From Erythroxylum novogranatense (lineage: Eukaryota; Streptophyta; Magnoliopsida; Malpighiales; Erythroxylaceae), in the NCBI GenBank assembly GCA_029891385.1, contig CM057228.1, positions 36,521,023 to 36,585,022 on the forward strand: 64,000 nucleotides of DNA. Reading direction: 5' to 3'. The notes under the pieces were generated by a model. It was not told the origin of the DNA and did no database searches. It worked only from the letters and a program-made list of their open reading frames with translations. Made by a program: the position numbers and the translations under genes. This document shows positions 32,901-43,904 of this stretch, piece after piece (position 1 is the first letter of the stretch; every line of letters starts with the position of its first letter).

Positions 32901-34651
32901 TGTTAGAAAGTAAGGCTTTGGATAGTGTTTTGAAACTCATGATGTATTCGTAATATGTTCTTTTATCCTTTGGATGTATTTGGGCTAAAATGCCTTTAAA
33001 GCATTGTATTTGCTTATTTCCGTGAAAATGTAAAAGTTTTGAAGTTAAAGTGTATTGTATATGTTTCCTTTAATATTTGAAGTGTTAAATGTAAAGTGTA
33101 TTAAGCATGTATGGTTGTAAGATTGGAAATGATAAAAACAAGGATGAGATGGTATTCCTTTAGGAATTCAAGTGTTAAATGCCTATAATTGAGTTTTGGA
33201 GTTGATGTTGAAATAATTGAATTGATTTGGTTGTTGGATCACTTTATGGATTGGAAGTGAGTAGATGGGCCTCTTGTAGTTTGAGAAGTGTTAGAATTCT
33301 AAGAGTGTGTTGTTGCCATTGATTTGGGTTTTATGCAGGTTTTTGAATGAAATAGAAGATTTTGGCTAGAGCAATTTTTAGGGGAGGTGCTGTCCAAATT
33401 TTCTTAAATTTGGGCAGCAACTTCGCTTAGATTTTAGACCTCCGAAACGATTGAATTGGAATAAGAGGTCTTCTGGAAAGTTGTAGAGTACGTTAAGATC
33501 TTTAAAACGGTATAAAATGGATCATTTTCGGTCTTAAAATGAAGAAGTTATAGGGTTTGAAAGTTTTCAGATTTCTATATTCGGGTACTGTTCATTCTGC
33601 ATTTTTGCAGAATCTTTAGAGGCGTTTCTCACCCTCTTAGAGGCTGATCTGGTTTTTGCTTCCTTCATGAAAAATGTAAATTATCTTTCTATCTTTAAAA
33701 TGAGGTATGATTTGCAGTTATTGGATTTAGGAAGAAAAAGTTATGGGGTTGGGAGTGTTGACAGTTACTGTTCATGCTGCAAAAAAAAACACTGTTCCAT
33801 TGGTTTTTCATTTTAGCTGAAACTTCAAGTGTATTTTTACCTCTCCTAATGATTGATTTAGTTTTTCCTTCCTTCATAAGAGTTGTATATCATCTTTTTC
33901 CCTTTCAAATGAGGTATGATAGGTCTTATTCGGAGTTAGGAGTAAGAAGTTATGGTCATTGGAAGATTGATGTCTCTATTCCCGAATACTGTTCATGTGG
34001 TCATTTGAGGCAGCATCTTCATGCATGGTTTTGTCCCTCTTAATGACATAATTGAGTCTTGTTTCCTTCATGAAATATGTAGAGAGTCTTTTTATCTTTC
34101 CATGGAGGTATGATTTGTCCGAATCGGAGTTGTGAGCAAAAAGTTATGAGAGTCGGAAATTGGCTTTTTCACTATTCATTTGGTCATTTTGCATTTTCTC
34201 TTATAACTTTCTCGTTTGGCCTCCGATTCACCCAAAATTCGAACCAGTGATTTCTCATCAAATTTAACCTTCACGTTTGTCTTATTGCTTTGGCCTATTC
34301 GAATTATGCTTCGAGATGTTCGCTTTGCTTCCGCCTTATGCCTTTCGAACCGATGTGCTTTTGTTTTCGCTTTTGTTTTGTCTCCTTCCGCCTTATACCT
34401 TTCGGTTCGAGTTGCTTTGGCTTCCGTTTTTGTTTGTTTCCATACTTTGTTATCCGATTCGATTCGCTTCAGCCCGAACATGTATAAGTATGATAATGGA
34501 TTTTAAGATGAATGAAAAAAAAATTATATATCGGGATTTTCGGATTAGAAATTCGATATTCGGTAACGGGTTATAAAAGTTCATAAGGAATCATGTGTAC
34601 GTATTGAGGGAATATGTATAAGTTGTTGGGTTCCGGATTCGGGATCCAACA
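29903..34651 (+). mobile_element. Very long solo LTR (4,749 bp) nested in the LARD
   Basis: It starts TGTTGGACCCC and ends CGGGATCCAACA, with perfect TSDs CTTAT (29,898-29,902 and 34,652-34,656). No primer site, polypurine tract or retroelement protein is found inside. Landmarks: donor-like GAG|GTAGGA (30,495), diverged tandem repeats with an ATTCCAGCA motif (30,580-32,000), a GCCTTCTCCCGGCTGCCCGC motif (32,450) shared with other LTRs, a hairpin (GGAGCCGTCGTGCTC, 32,790), acceptor-like CCACAG|GTTTTG (32,826), and repeated 'TTCATGAAAwATGTA...AAGTTATG' modules (33,440-34,200). Plus-strand frames at 34,216-34,576 are CT-rich and not gene-like. Confidence 0.88.
30580..32000 (+). repeat. Diverged ~260-290-bp tandem repeats
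   Basis: The motif (A)ATTCCAGCA recurs near 30,582, 30,873, 31,133, 31,406, 31,667 and 31,977, with intermediate variants at 30,725 and 31,745. Many units also carry a donor-like GGTAAGAGATTTTC or GGTGAGATTTTCG segment. Divergence is high. Confidence 0.65.
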
Positions 34652-36230
34652 CTTATACTGATCTCCATACATATAGAATCTCTTTACACTATTTCAATCA
34701 ATCACTTTTTAATCTTTACAATTCATTACATATAGTAACATCTCCAATTCAAAATGATACGATCAATACTCGAATTGAACATTTCTTCAAATGTCTCCTC
34801 TTACGATCATTAGTCATATATTTCATATCTCTCCTCCAACACTTTCCTTATCGCTAAGGTCAAGACCTTTACCAATTTTGGACGTATCCAAAGATACAAT
34901 TAATCCTAAAATAACTCCAAATTCCTTGTGTACCTTCCCTTTACAATTTCACATTTAACAACACCTCTATTTGCATTTAATCTCCCGATACCGTGTTCGA
35001 ATAATAATTCATCCATTAAATTTTCAATCAAGATTTAATTGTCTCTTATAAAACTTGCATACTATACGATTTCCTCAATCGTGCTAATTTATCTTCTTCA
35101 CTTTTCAATTGTATTCAATGATCATCGATGATCATAGTCATCATCCACTTTAAACACAATTTAGATATTTCACTCTTCAGTAAAATAATGAACTCCTTAC
35201 ACCTATGATCTATTTGCATAACTTTTTATATATATCATACGTCTCCAATGAGGAACAATTTGTCTCACAATCTTTTCTCAATACCTCAGGAAATCAATTT
35301 CGACTATTCATGCTATCCCGTGAAGTTCAATCTACGCCATAATCCACATAACCAGAACATCCTTTTTAATACCGTTCATTGAGGTACATACCATTAAAAT
35401 TATTACATCAATATACCAATTAGTCACTTACGCTAAAGGCACCTCAATCTCATTTGATTTTTGACCACCTATCCTTGATCATGAGGATTTTACCATACCA
35501 ATATCCTGATTACAATCTCAATTCATTCCCAAATAATCACTATACGTGCTTTCATTTCTTACTCCATCTCAATTTTAACTATAAAAATTGGCGGTTATCC
35601 AATAACTCACCAATTGATTTCCGATATCATCTCCATTATCAGGTGTGCATTCGCATAGGCAAATCCACCGACCTTAACAACTGCTCAACTTTTCATCTAT
35701 CAATATCATTTTCTTACCTTTCAATCTTTTCATTATTTCGCTTTCTGTAATCACACTTAAATCCATATCACAACAATCAAAACTCCCATCACGCTTTATT
35801 GCAACTCGATCATAAAACATTTTATTTCCATTCACTTTCCTTATACACTTTCAATCTTGCCATCTTTCACATATCTTCATACTTTTCCTATACATGTTCA
35901 CATCTATTTCACATCCACAATTTGTTCCCATATCATTCTAATGTCGATTTCATAATACGCCCATCAGCATTCAATACACTAATTCTCCAATTATTATATC
36001 ATACCATATACTCGTTCTTATTCCTTGATTTCCACCCACAACTTTCATTTATCACATTTTTCACATCATCTCTTCCTCACTATTTCTCATCACTTAAACA
36101 CTAGTACAGGCTCATGTATGAGATTCATATGCTAGACTGGGGATCAGTTGTCACTATCTGCCAATGACATGACTTAAATGTATGCAATTTGACACACTTT
36201 TCAGAAAGCCAATGTAAGATTGTACTTCTG
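34652..36230 (-). other. LARD non-coding interior, 5' part
   Basis: On the minus strand the sequence after the primer site (AGAAGTACAATCTTACATTG) matches the start of the second LARD interior (59,101 onward: AGTAAGTACAATCTTACATG). No retroelement protein is encoded. The CT-rich frames at 35,454-36,104 are antisense coincidences. Confidence 0.75.
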
Positions 36231-36243
36231 GGCTCTGATACCA
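36231..36243 (-). promoter_or_regulatory. LARD primer binding site
   Basis: TGGTATCAGAGCC (minus strand) follows the LTR end ...GCTACA after a four-base spacer. It fits initiator tRNA-Met priming. Confidence 0.9.
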
Positions 36244-36247
36244 CAAA

Positions 36248-38184
36248 TGTAGCACCCCAACTCCCGTGAGACCCGAACCCGACATCTACAGTGACATCCG
36301 AGCTCTTGACCCGCGAGGGTGGCATGCTAGAACAGTCAATCACAATTTGAAACTCGTTATGAAATTTTTCTTCCAAAAATGTTTTAACGCGCGGAAATCA
36401 AAACACACTTTGGGCCCGACATATCACAAAAACATTTTCAGATACAAAACACTTTCAGTTATTAATTAGCACTCAACAATGGCTCAATCAAGACATAAGC
36501 GTAAAGGCATGACCCAACTGGGCTCGATGCCATTTCTGAACACAATTCAGTAATCAAAATCTCAACACACTATTACATTTATTAAGCTAGGGCCCACCAA
36601 ATAAAACACTATACTCATGCAGATGTGACAACACTGATCCCGACCCGTAACTCTGCCTTGCTAGCAACGATCATACTCCCGTTAGTCTAATGGGGTACTC
36701 TTCAGTTCCTGAAAAATTAGATGCAATGTTGGGTGAGTTTGCGAACTCAATGAGAAACCATCATCGATGGTTCACCCAACTCATGCATTCACAATCAATT
36801 CACATTGTATCACATAATATCACATTCCAAATTAATCCATGCATTACCAAATTCACATATATAAGGCGACGCTTTTCACACAATTCGCATATAAATATTC
36901 ATATATGTAATGTACATGTGACTCTTTCATTTTCTTTCGTTGATGTGACCGCATACCGAGCTCATATACGTTGAGCCATAGGCTCTGAAACATTGGGCTC
37001 AAAAGCCCTAATACGTTGAGCATATAGCTCTGACAATCGTTGGGCACGAAGCCCTGTGCGTTGAGCTTAAAGCTCTCATATACAGTGGCTGCACCGGTCA
37101 CAACTGCCTTTTATCTGATCATACTGTTATGCATGTATGCACATGTCCACTTTACAATACATGCATCATATTAAAATCCCATATACCTAATTCTCACCAT
37201 TTGAAATCAATTATGAACAATTTATGCACAATCAACACTTCTATATCACAGTCCAACTATCCCAAACACCCGTGGTCCGGAATCAATCAAATCAAACACA
37301 TATAATCCGTCCTTAACTCCACATGGCATATTTGCATAAAATTAAACACATAAAGGTTGAGAAACCAACTAGGTTATTCACCTGCACTTCCGAGCTACAG
37401 CCTGGAAGTCTCAGCACTGTCCGTGGAATTGCTCCATCGGTGCTTGATTCAAGCTAGAAACCTTCGAAAATACTCCAAGAATTTCAACTCCACGTTCAAG
37501 CACACCCACGACCATCGATGATGACAATGAACATTTAAGCTTATCTTAAGCTTATATATATATATATGATCATCTACCACATGTCCAATTCTTAGGGTCT
37601 AACAAATCCGATTCTTATTATATTTTTCTCCCAATTTCGCAACAACCATAAATAAAAATTCCCAAAATCATAATTCAAATTGTTTCATATCAATTACCAA
37701 TCAATCACGGACCCGAAATCTGGTTTATCAGTCACTATACCATTTTTTCGGTCCGGACTCGATTCTGTAAAAATTTCCATAAATTCACAAAATTAGAATT
37801 GCATATTCCTACACTCAATTTCCAATTTCCATTTCACTGAATTCCATCTCATTCCAATTTCATATTCAAAACCTAATTTATGCACTTATTCGATTTCCAA
37901 ATTTCACAACCAAATTTTCATCCGTACAATTTTGATCAATTTCCAATTGCACAATTAAGCCAATTCTCATCTGACCAATTATAACCAATTTCTGATTTTA
38001 CAATCAAGTCGGGAATTGTCATACATGTATGTACATATATATATATATATACGCTTGTGCAGTCAATACATTTACCGATGTCTATGGAAACGATAATGCA
38101 CATACAATGCAACATTTGCCTGTACCAATCCTAACCCGATCCAATTTACTGACATACTCGTCACACCGGTAACGGGATGTTACA
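36248..38184 (-). repeat. LARD 5' LTR (1,937 bp)
   Basis: Pairs with 26,428-28,375. The 53-nt fold is at 36,728-36,780, the hairpin array at 36,955-37,085, the donor-like GCAG|GTGAATAACC at 37,381 and the acceptor-like TTTTTCAG|G at 36,709. Confidence 0.93.
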
Positions 38185-38189
38185 GTTAT

Positions 38190-38784
38190 AACCCATGTGC
38201 AGAATCCATACCTCCACTTGTTCCTTAAGTTTCAAATAGTAAATGTTCAAATTGGGTTTTGAGATCTACTAGACATTTGTTTCCCTATGTCTCTAGTTTC
38301 CATTTTAACTTATAAATCATGAAAAATGTACAAAATGTCACAAGCTATTTCAACACAAGGGCAGTATTAGGTTACCACTTTCGATCTCAAATTTCAACGT
38401 CATTCATCCCCAAATTAGGTCTAGGTCTCTTCTATAGATTTTTAGTACTATGCTTTAGTTTCAAATCCAATTGGAAACACTCCATTTTAAGTTCTGTAGG
38501 CCGAGTGATTACCAAAACATTAGGACTGATTCCAGTTAACCTAAGACAAAATCCCACTACACATTGCTCTCTTGTCATATTCAACTAATTCCATACAAAG
38601 AAACATCAAAGTAATACCTATAAAACGTTGATCTTAAACAAATCCATCTCAGTTAGAAAATTAGAAATTTAAGCTAGGAAACTTACCACTTTTTCTTCCA
38701 ATCTTTTAGGAAATTGATGAACACTAATCCTAGGTCATGATTGTTTTCAATTTCCATATCAAATCCACAAAAAATGGCACCTCT
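38190..38784 (-). repeat. Family A LTR, inverted copy, right part
   Basis: This continues the family A LTR interrupted at 26,427. The minus strand carries AAAAAGTGGTAAGTTTCCTA (intron start 38,686) and then AGCTTAAA, nearly identical to 3,376-3,402 in the plus copy. The 89-codon frame at 38,319-38,588 has no recognisable motif. The stretch ends where another LTR begins at 38,785. Confidence 0.6.
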
Positions 38785-39292
38785 TGTTGGACTCCGATTT
38801 CAAAGCCCAACATTCAGAGTCATAAAGAGTGAGCATATTATCCTATAGGGTTATTTCAAGGAACCCTCATTAGTCATCATCCCACATGAGTGGTGTCCAC
38901 ATTGGTCAAACTTCTAAACAAACTCATTTCTACTATTTTAGAATAAATTTTGGGAAATGTCAAACTAGAATTACAATTTCAATTCTTCATAACATTTGTT
39001 CCTCATTGTCTTAAGTTTCTAATGACACCAAAATCATTCAATTTGGTTCAAAATGCTAAGAGTTAGGGCCCAAACATTTTCAGACTGTTATTAAACTGGG
39101 ACAGTACACTATACCTAACTTCCATCCAGAAATTTGTAAGTCTTAGGGACTGAGTTAAAATTCTATTCCTTCATATCATTTGTAGCTCTATGTCTCTAGT
39201 TCATTAAGAAACAATAATAATCTCATTTAGAGGTCAGATGACACAGTTATGGCCGAAAAATCATACAAGATTTTGTCCTCAATCATATTGAA
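38785..39292 (-). repeat. LTR 3' end of TGTTGG...CCAACA family
   Basis: Starts TGTTGGACTCCGATTTCAAA, like the minus-strand LTR ends at 18,510-18,605, and continues with matching sequence (ATTATCCTATAGGGTTATTT, compare 18,660-18,690). No primer site lies to its left. The opposite LTR end was not identified. Confidence 0.6.
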
Positions 39293-39745
39293 CCTGTTTC
39301 AGGATAATTATTATAATTTCTTTCCATAGGTGTCAAATTAAGGTCATCTTAGCACAGTTTCAAAGAGGACATCTATATATATAACTTTCATGAAGACACT
39401 AAAGTGAGATTTTGTGATCTAGAGGGTCAAAATTGGACCAGACGATAGGGTCAGATGAAATCAAACGAAGGGTTAGACGAACTGGAACAATTGTCATAAC
39501 TTTCTCTATAGATATTTGATTAAGGAGTTCTTTAGACAGTTTTGAATAGGACTCATAGATATACAACGTTTATGAAGACATCGAAGTGAGATTTTGTAAT
39601 TCAGAGGACAAAATTGGACCAGAAAATAGGGTCAGACGAAACCAGACGAAGGGTTAGATGAATTGGAACAATTGTCATAACTTTCTCTAAAAATGTCGGA
39701 TTAAGGTGTTCTTTGGATGGTTTTGAAGAGAACTCATAGATATAC
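39293..39745 (-). repeat. ~180-190-bp tandem repeats, left block
   Basis: Units marked by GGAACAATTGTCATAACTTT recur at 39,484 and 39,665, a 181-bp period, each ending with AGACGAAGGGTTAGA-like sequence. The third unit is split at 39,745 by the Gypsy derivative and continues at 43,112. Confidence 0.88.
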
Positions 39746-41995
39746 TGTTGGATCCCGTTTCCAGAGCCCAACATCAGGCATGAAAGCGTAGTGTTGGGTG
39801 CGTGTGGTGAAACATATAAATTAAACGAAAAAGTAAAAACCCTCAGAAACTCAATGGGCCCACAGTGAACAACTTGAAACTTGCTTTCAATTGATTACAA
39901 CAACCCCTCTCAAATCTTACTAACATACACTCAAGAAAACTCTAAATGATTTAATACGAAAGATTTGAAATAAACACATCCATAATTCATTAATATTCAA
40001 AAGATGAGTTTTACAAAGCTTTAATAACATTTCAAACCAAACTACAACCTTTGAGTTCAAGAGCCAAAATTACAAAATACCCTTGAACCAATAAAACTTG
40101 AAATGTAACTAAAGCCTTGGCTTCCAAAGGTAAAACTTGAAAATACATAAACATCATAAATCGGAGTGATGCCATAACCCTTGACTTACTCAGTCTCTTA
40201 CTCGTCACCTGAAAGGGGAGAGTAAAGGGGGGGATGAGCTATAAAGCTCGTGGGAACACATTTATAATATAGAAATAAGCAAAACTATTAAAAGATAACT
40301 CATTGTTGTGGTACACTTTGAAATCATAATATTTGAGCATGTAAAAGTCATTATCTTGACATGCTTGATTTTTGAACAATTCATGAGTAGAGTTCAAAAC
40401 ATGCATGCATGAAACATAACAACAGATCATAAGCACATAACATAGCGTAATGGTTTGGGTTAGTCCGGGTTTATGACGTACTACACATTCCCATCGAAAT
40501 GGTTATGTGTAGTCATAGTTTCTTGAGGGAGTCCTTGTGAGGAGCTCCGTGCCATTAGCGGGCAGGCGGGAGAAGCCTTTTCACGTGACGGTTCTTGGGA
40601 CTACCACAAACCCACATAACATACATGATTCATAGTCTTGTAACTTATTTTCCAAACTGGCCCTTGCTTGTAAACTTGCTTTTCATACATTTCGTAAAGC
40701 ATGATTTCATGTGCATGTATTCTTGAAAGGAGAAAACCCCTTTTTGAAGCCTTTTCAAAAATCATGAATGCAAATCATGTAGCAACATATAATCATTTCA
40801 CAATAGCAATTAAAGCAAACATTGATGATGCAATTTTAAATCATTCAATCTTTCTTGATTTGAACAAAACAATGAGTGACTTATTTACCCTATTATAAAG
40901 TGAACAAATGTGAACCCACCTTGAATTCCTTGCTTATACTTGCTTAGGAATGCCTTTCCTCTTGATCCTCTTGCCTCACTGGATTTCCTTCAACAATAAT
41001 CAAAATCCCACTCAATTTGGTGTAGAAATCGGAAAGAAAACTTTAACAATTCGAAGAAAAACTCATGCTGAAACAATAATTATATTCTTAACTTCCACCC
41101 AAAATTTCAGATCTTTATAGACCGATTTATAACTTCAATCCTTCACAAAACTTGTAGATCTATGTCTCTAGTTTACAACGAATCAAAAATCACCTCATTT
41201 GGATATCTACAGCAAAGGATATGGCCAAAATACCAAAATTCACTTGTGCTGAAAATCTGGGCTTGCATGCGGCGAAGGCTGTGTGCTCATGGCGTGCCGC
41301 ATGCGCAAGGTCGTCGCGACACCCTCCCTTTCACACGCCATGACGCAAGGGTCTGGAGAACGTCTCCGAACCTGATTTTTTCAGCATTTTCCCACTTCAA
41401 TCCTTCCCTTAAACACATGCAACACATCTAAACCTTGATTCAAGTCTTATACTTCATTTCTAACTCATTTAAACCTTAAAACCATCACAAAATTAACAAC
41501 CCAAGGAAATCTAACCATTTTTCTGAAAACTTCAAAACCATCGGTTCTAGCTCATGCAACTCTAATCTAGGGTTTAATCTATCTCAAACAAGAATAAAAG
41601 AGCTTGAACTTACCAGAGATTGCTTCAATTCCTTCCAAAACCTTTAGAATGACAAAACCCTAACTTCCTCTTCTTCCTCTTCTCTTCCACGACACCCTCT
41701 TCTCCTTCCTCACTTTTCTTCTTTCTTTCTCTCTAATTCTAACACCTAAGTTCTTAATGGATACACAAATACCATAATGCCCCTCCTTGTTATGCCTTAA
41801 CCTTTCCTACCTAAGTGAGCTTCCCAAAATGCCCTCACACATTTATACCCCTTTCATGTTCATTTAAATCATACTAAACTCAAATAAACCTCAATTATCC
41901 ATAAATACCTTCAATTTAATCAAACTAAGTCATAATCACACAATCAACACAGTTCATGCTTAATGACATCAATAAAGAAAATTTGGGGCCCAACA
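39746..41995 (-). repeat. 3' LTR of Gypsy derivative (2,250 bp)
   Basis: Minus strand TGTTGGGCCCCAAATTTTC to GGGATCCAACA. Landmarks: TATA-like GGGGTATAAATGTG (near 41,848), donor-like CTCTG|GTAAGTTC (41,613), CpG-rich segment (41,265-41,350), GGCAGGCGGGAGAAGCCTTT motif on the plus strand (40,562-40,581), hairpin GAGCTTTATAGCTC (40,234-40,247), acceptor-like CCTTTCAG|GTGACG (40,209). Confidence 0.9.
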
Positions 41996-42011
41996 TTTCT
42001 CCCCCTCTTAG
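41996..42011 (-). promoter_or_regulatory. Polypurine tract of Gypsy derivative
   Basis: The minus strand reads CTAAGAGGGGGAGAAA before the LTR start TGTTGGGCCCC. It is preceded by AATTTCGAGGAAGAAATT, the chromovirus 3' signature. Confidence 0.85.
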
Positions 42012-42054
42012 AAGAAATTTCTTCCTCGAAATTATTACCTGAATCATCGAAAAG

Positions 42055-42272
42055 TTAAGGATACTTCTCCTTCATGGCTTCCAATGGCTCCCACGTGATC
42101 TCTTCCATCGAATGGTTCCTCCAAAGGACTTTGACTAACTGAACCGTCTTGTTCCTGAGGACCTTTTCCTTGGTATCCAAAATCTCCACTAGAATCTCCT
42201 CATAACTCAAATCATCTCTCAACTGAACCTCCGTAGCCTGAATGATATGAGAAGGACCTCTTGATTCTCTTA
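42055..42272 (-). pseudogene. C-terminal chromodomain-like tail of Gypsy pol
   Basis: About 72 intact codons end in TAA at 42,055-42,057: GPSHIIQATEVQLRDDLSYE, then EEILVEILDTKEKVLRNKTV, then VKVLWRNHSMEEITWEPLEA, MKEKYP. The VKVLWxxHxxEEATWE motif is the chromodomain-like end of Tekay/Del-type chromovirus integrases, thought to guide insertion into heterochromatin. The rest of pol is deleted, and the frame upstream is LTR sequence. No stops within the fragment suggest a recent deletion. Confidence 0.9.
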
Positions 42273-43111
42273 CTCCTCTTGCCTCACTGGATTTCCTTCA
42301 ACAATAACCAAAATCCCACTCAATTTGGTGTAGAAATCGGAAAGACAACTTTAACAATTCGAAGAAAAACTCATGCTGAAACAATAATTCTATTCTTAAC
42401 TTCCACCCAAAATTTCAGATCTTTATAGGCCGATTTATAACTTCAATCCTTCACAAAACTTGTAGATCTATGTCTCTAGTTTACAACGAATCAAAAATCA
42501 CCTCATTTGGATATCTACAGCAAAAGATATGCCCAAAATACCAAAATTCACTTGTGCTGGAAAACTGGGGCTCGCAGCGGCGAAAGGCCCGTGTGCGTCG
42601 CGACGTGCACGCATGCGTGCGCCTCGGCATACACCCTTTCGAAAACCTCAAAACCATCAATCCTAGCATATGCAACTCTAATCTAGGGTTTAATCCATCT
42701 CAAACAAGAATAAAAGAGCTTGAACTTACCAGAGATTGCTTCAATTCCTTCCAAAACCTCTAGAATGACAAAACCCTAACTTCCTCTTCTTCCTTTTCTC
42801 TTCCACGACACCCTCTTCTCCTTCCTCACTTTTCTTCTTTCTTTCGCTCTAATTCTAACACCTAAGTTCTTAATGGATACACAAATACCATAATGCCCCT
42901 CCTTGTTATGCCTTAACCTTTCCTACCTAAGTGAGCTTCCCAAAATGCCCTCACACATTTATACCCCTTTCATGTTCATTTAAATCATACTAAACTCAAA
43001 TAAACCCCAATTATCCATAAATACCTTCAATTTAATCAAACTAAGTCATAATCACACAATCAAAACAGTTCATGCTTAATGACATCAATAAAGAAAATTT
43101 AAGGCCCAACA
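42273..43111 (-). repeat. Truncated 5' LTR of Gypsy derivative
   Basis: Nearly identical to 40,966-41,995 but lacking part of the CpG-rich region. It keeps the donor-like site (42,729). The 97-codon plus-strand frame at 42,470-42,763 is incidental. Confidence 0.88.
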
Positions 43112-43904
43112 TATACAACTTTTATGAAGACACTAAAGTGGTATTTTTTAGTCTAGAGGGTCAAAATTGGACCAGACAATAGGGTCAGATGAAACCAGAC
43201 GAAGGGTCAGACGAAGGGTCAGACGAATTGGAACAATTGTCATAACTTTCTCTAGAGATATCTGATTAAGGTATTCTTTGGACAATTTTGAAGAGGACTC
43301 ATAGATCTACAGCTTTCATTAGACACTGAAGTGAGATTTTGTAATCTAAAGGGTCCAAATTGGATTAGACGAAAGGATAAGATGAAACTAGATGAAGGGT
43401 CAAATGAATTGGAACAATTGTCATAACTTTCTCTAGAGATATCGGATTAAGGTGTTTTTTAGAAGGTTTTGAACAGGACTCATAGATATACAACTTTTAT
43501 GAAGACAAAGTGAGATTTTGTAATCTAAAGGGTTAAAATTGGACTAGACGAAACCAAACAAAAGGTCAGACGAAAGGCTTCGATCTAAGATCTATTTTGG
43601 AACAATTAGCATAACTTCCTCTAGAGATATCAGATCAAGGTTATTATTAGATGGTTTGAAAGAAGAATTCAAGATCTAAAACTTTTATGAAGACATCAAA
43701 GCAATACTTTGTCATCTAAAGGGTCAGAACTAGACCAAACAATACAAGATGAACACTATCCAGAAGAAGTTTATAAACAGTACACAAAAGATGTTTTACA
43801 ATTAGTATAACTTTCTCTAAAGATATCAGATCAAGGTCATTCTTAGAGGGTTCGAAACAAAACTTCAAGATATACAACTTTCATGAAGACCTTGAAGATA
43901 GATT
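43112..43904 (-). repeat. ~180-190-bp tandem repeats, right block
   Basis: Units marked by GGAACAATTGTCATAACTTT or variants recur at 43,230, 43,411, 43,599 and about 43,795. They become more diverged to the right and end at the Copia LTR at 43,905. Confidence 0.88.

Larger units (their letters stand above)
26428..38184 (-). mobile_element. Complete non-coding LARD-type LTR element
   Basis: An 11.76-kb insertion with perfect TSDs GTTAT (26,423-26,427 and 38,185-38,189). On the minus strand: 5' LTR 38,184-36,248, primer site 36,243-36,231, interior, polypurine tract 28,392-28,376, 3' LTR 28,375-26,428. Removing the nested solo LTR (29,903-34,651) leaves about 3.1 kb of interior with no gag or pol. 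The interior is alignable by eye to 59,086-62,443, so a non-coding domain is conserved between two elements, which is the definition of a LARD. It ends in AATTTCGAGGACGAAATT, the chromovirus Gypsy 3' signature, suggesting it is mobilised by such an element. Confidence 0.9.
39746..43111 (-). mobile_element. Gypsy chromovirus deletion derivative
   Basis: Inserted in the ~185-bp array with perfect TSDs TATAC (39,741-39,745 and 43,112-43,116). On the minus strand: a truncated 5' LTR (43,111 to about 42,273), directly joined to the last ~70 codons of pol, polypurine tract, then a full 3' LTR (41,995-39,746). One deletion thus removed most of the 5' LTR, gag and nearly all of pol. The junction lies in TCCTCTTGCCTC-like sequence present in both partners' vicinity, consistent with microhomology. 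Confidence 0.88.

Noticed and set aside
34216..34576. Overlapping plus- and minus-strand frames of 96-101 codons
   Set aside because: They lie inside the solo LTR at 29,903-34,651, are CT/GA-rich, overlap in several frames, and have no conserved motif.
35454..36104. Two ~100-codon plus-strand frames rich in His, Ser, Phe and Tyr
   Set aside because: They are antisense to the LARD interior, low complexity in base composition, and not conserved as protein with the second LARD.
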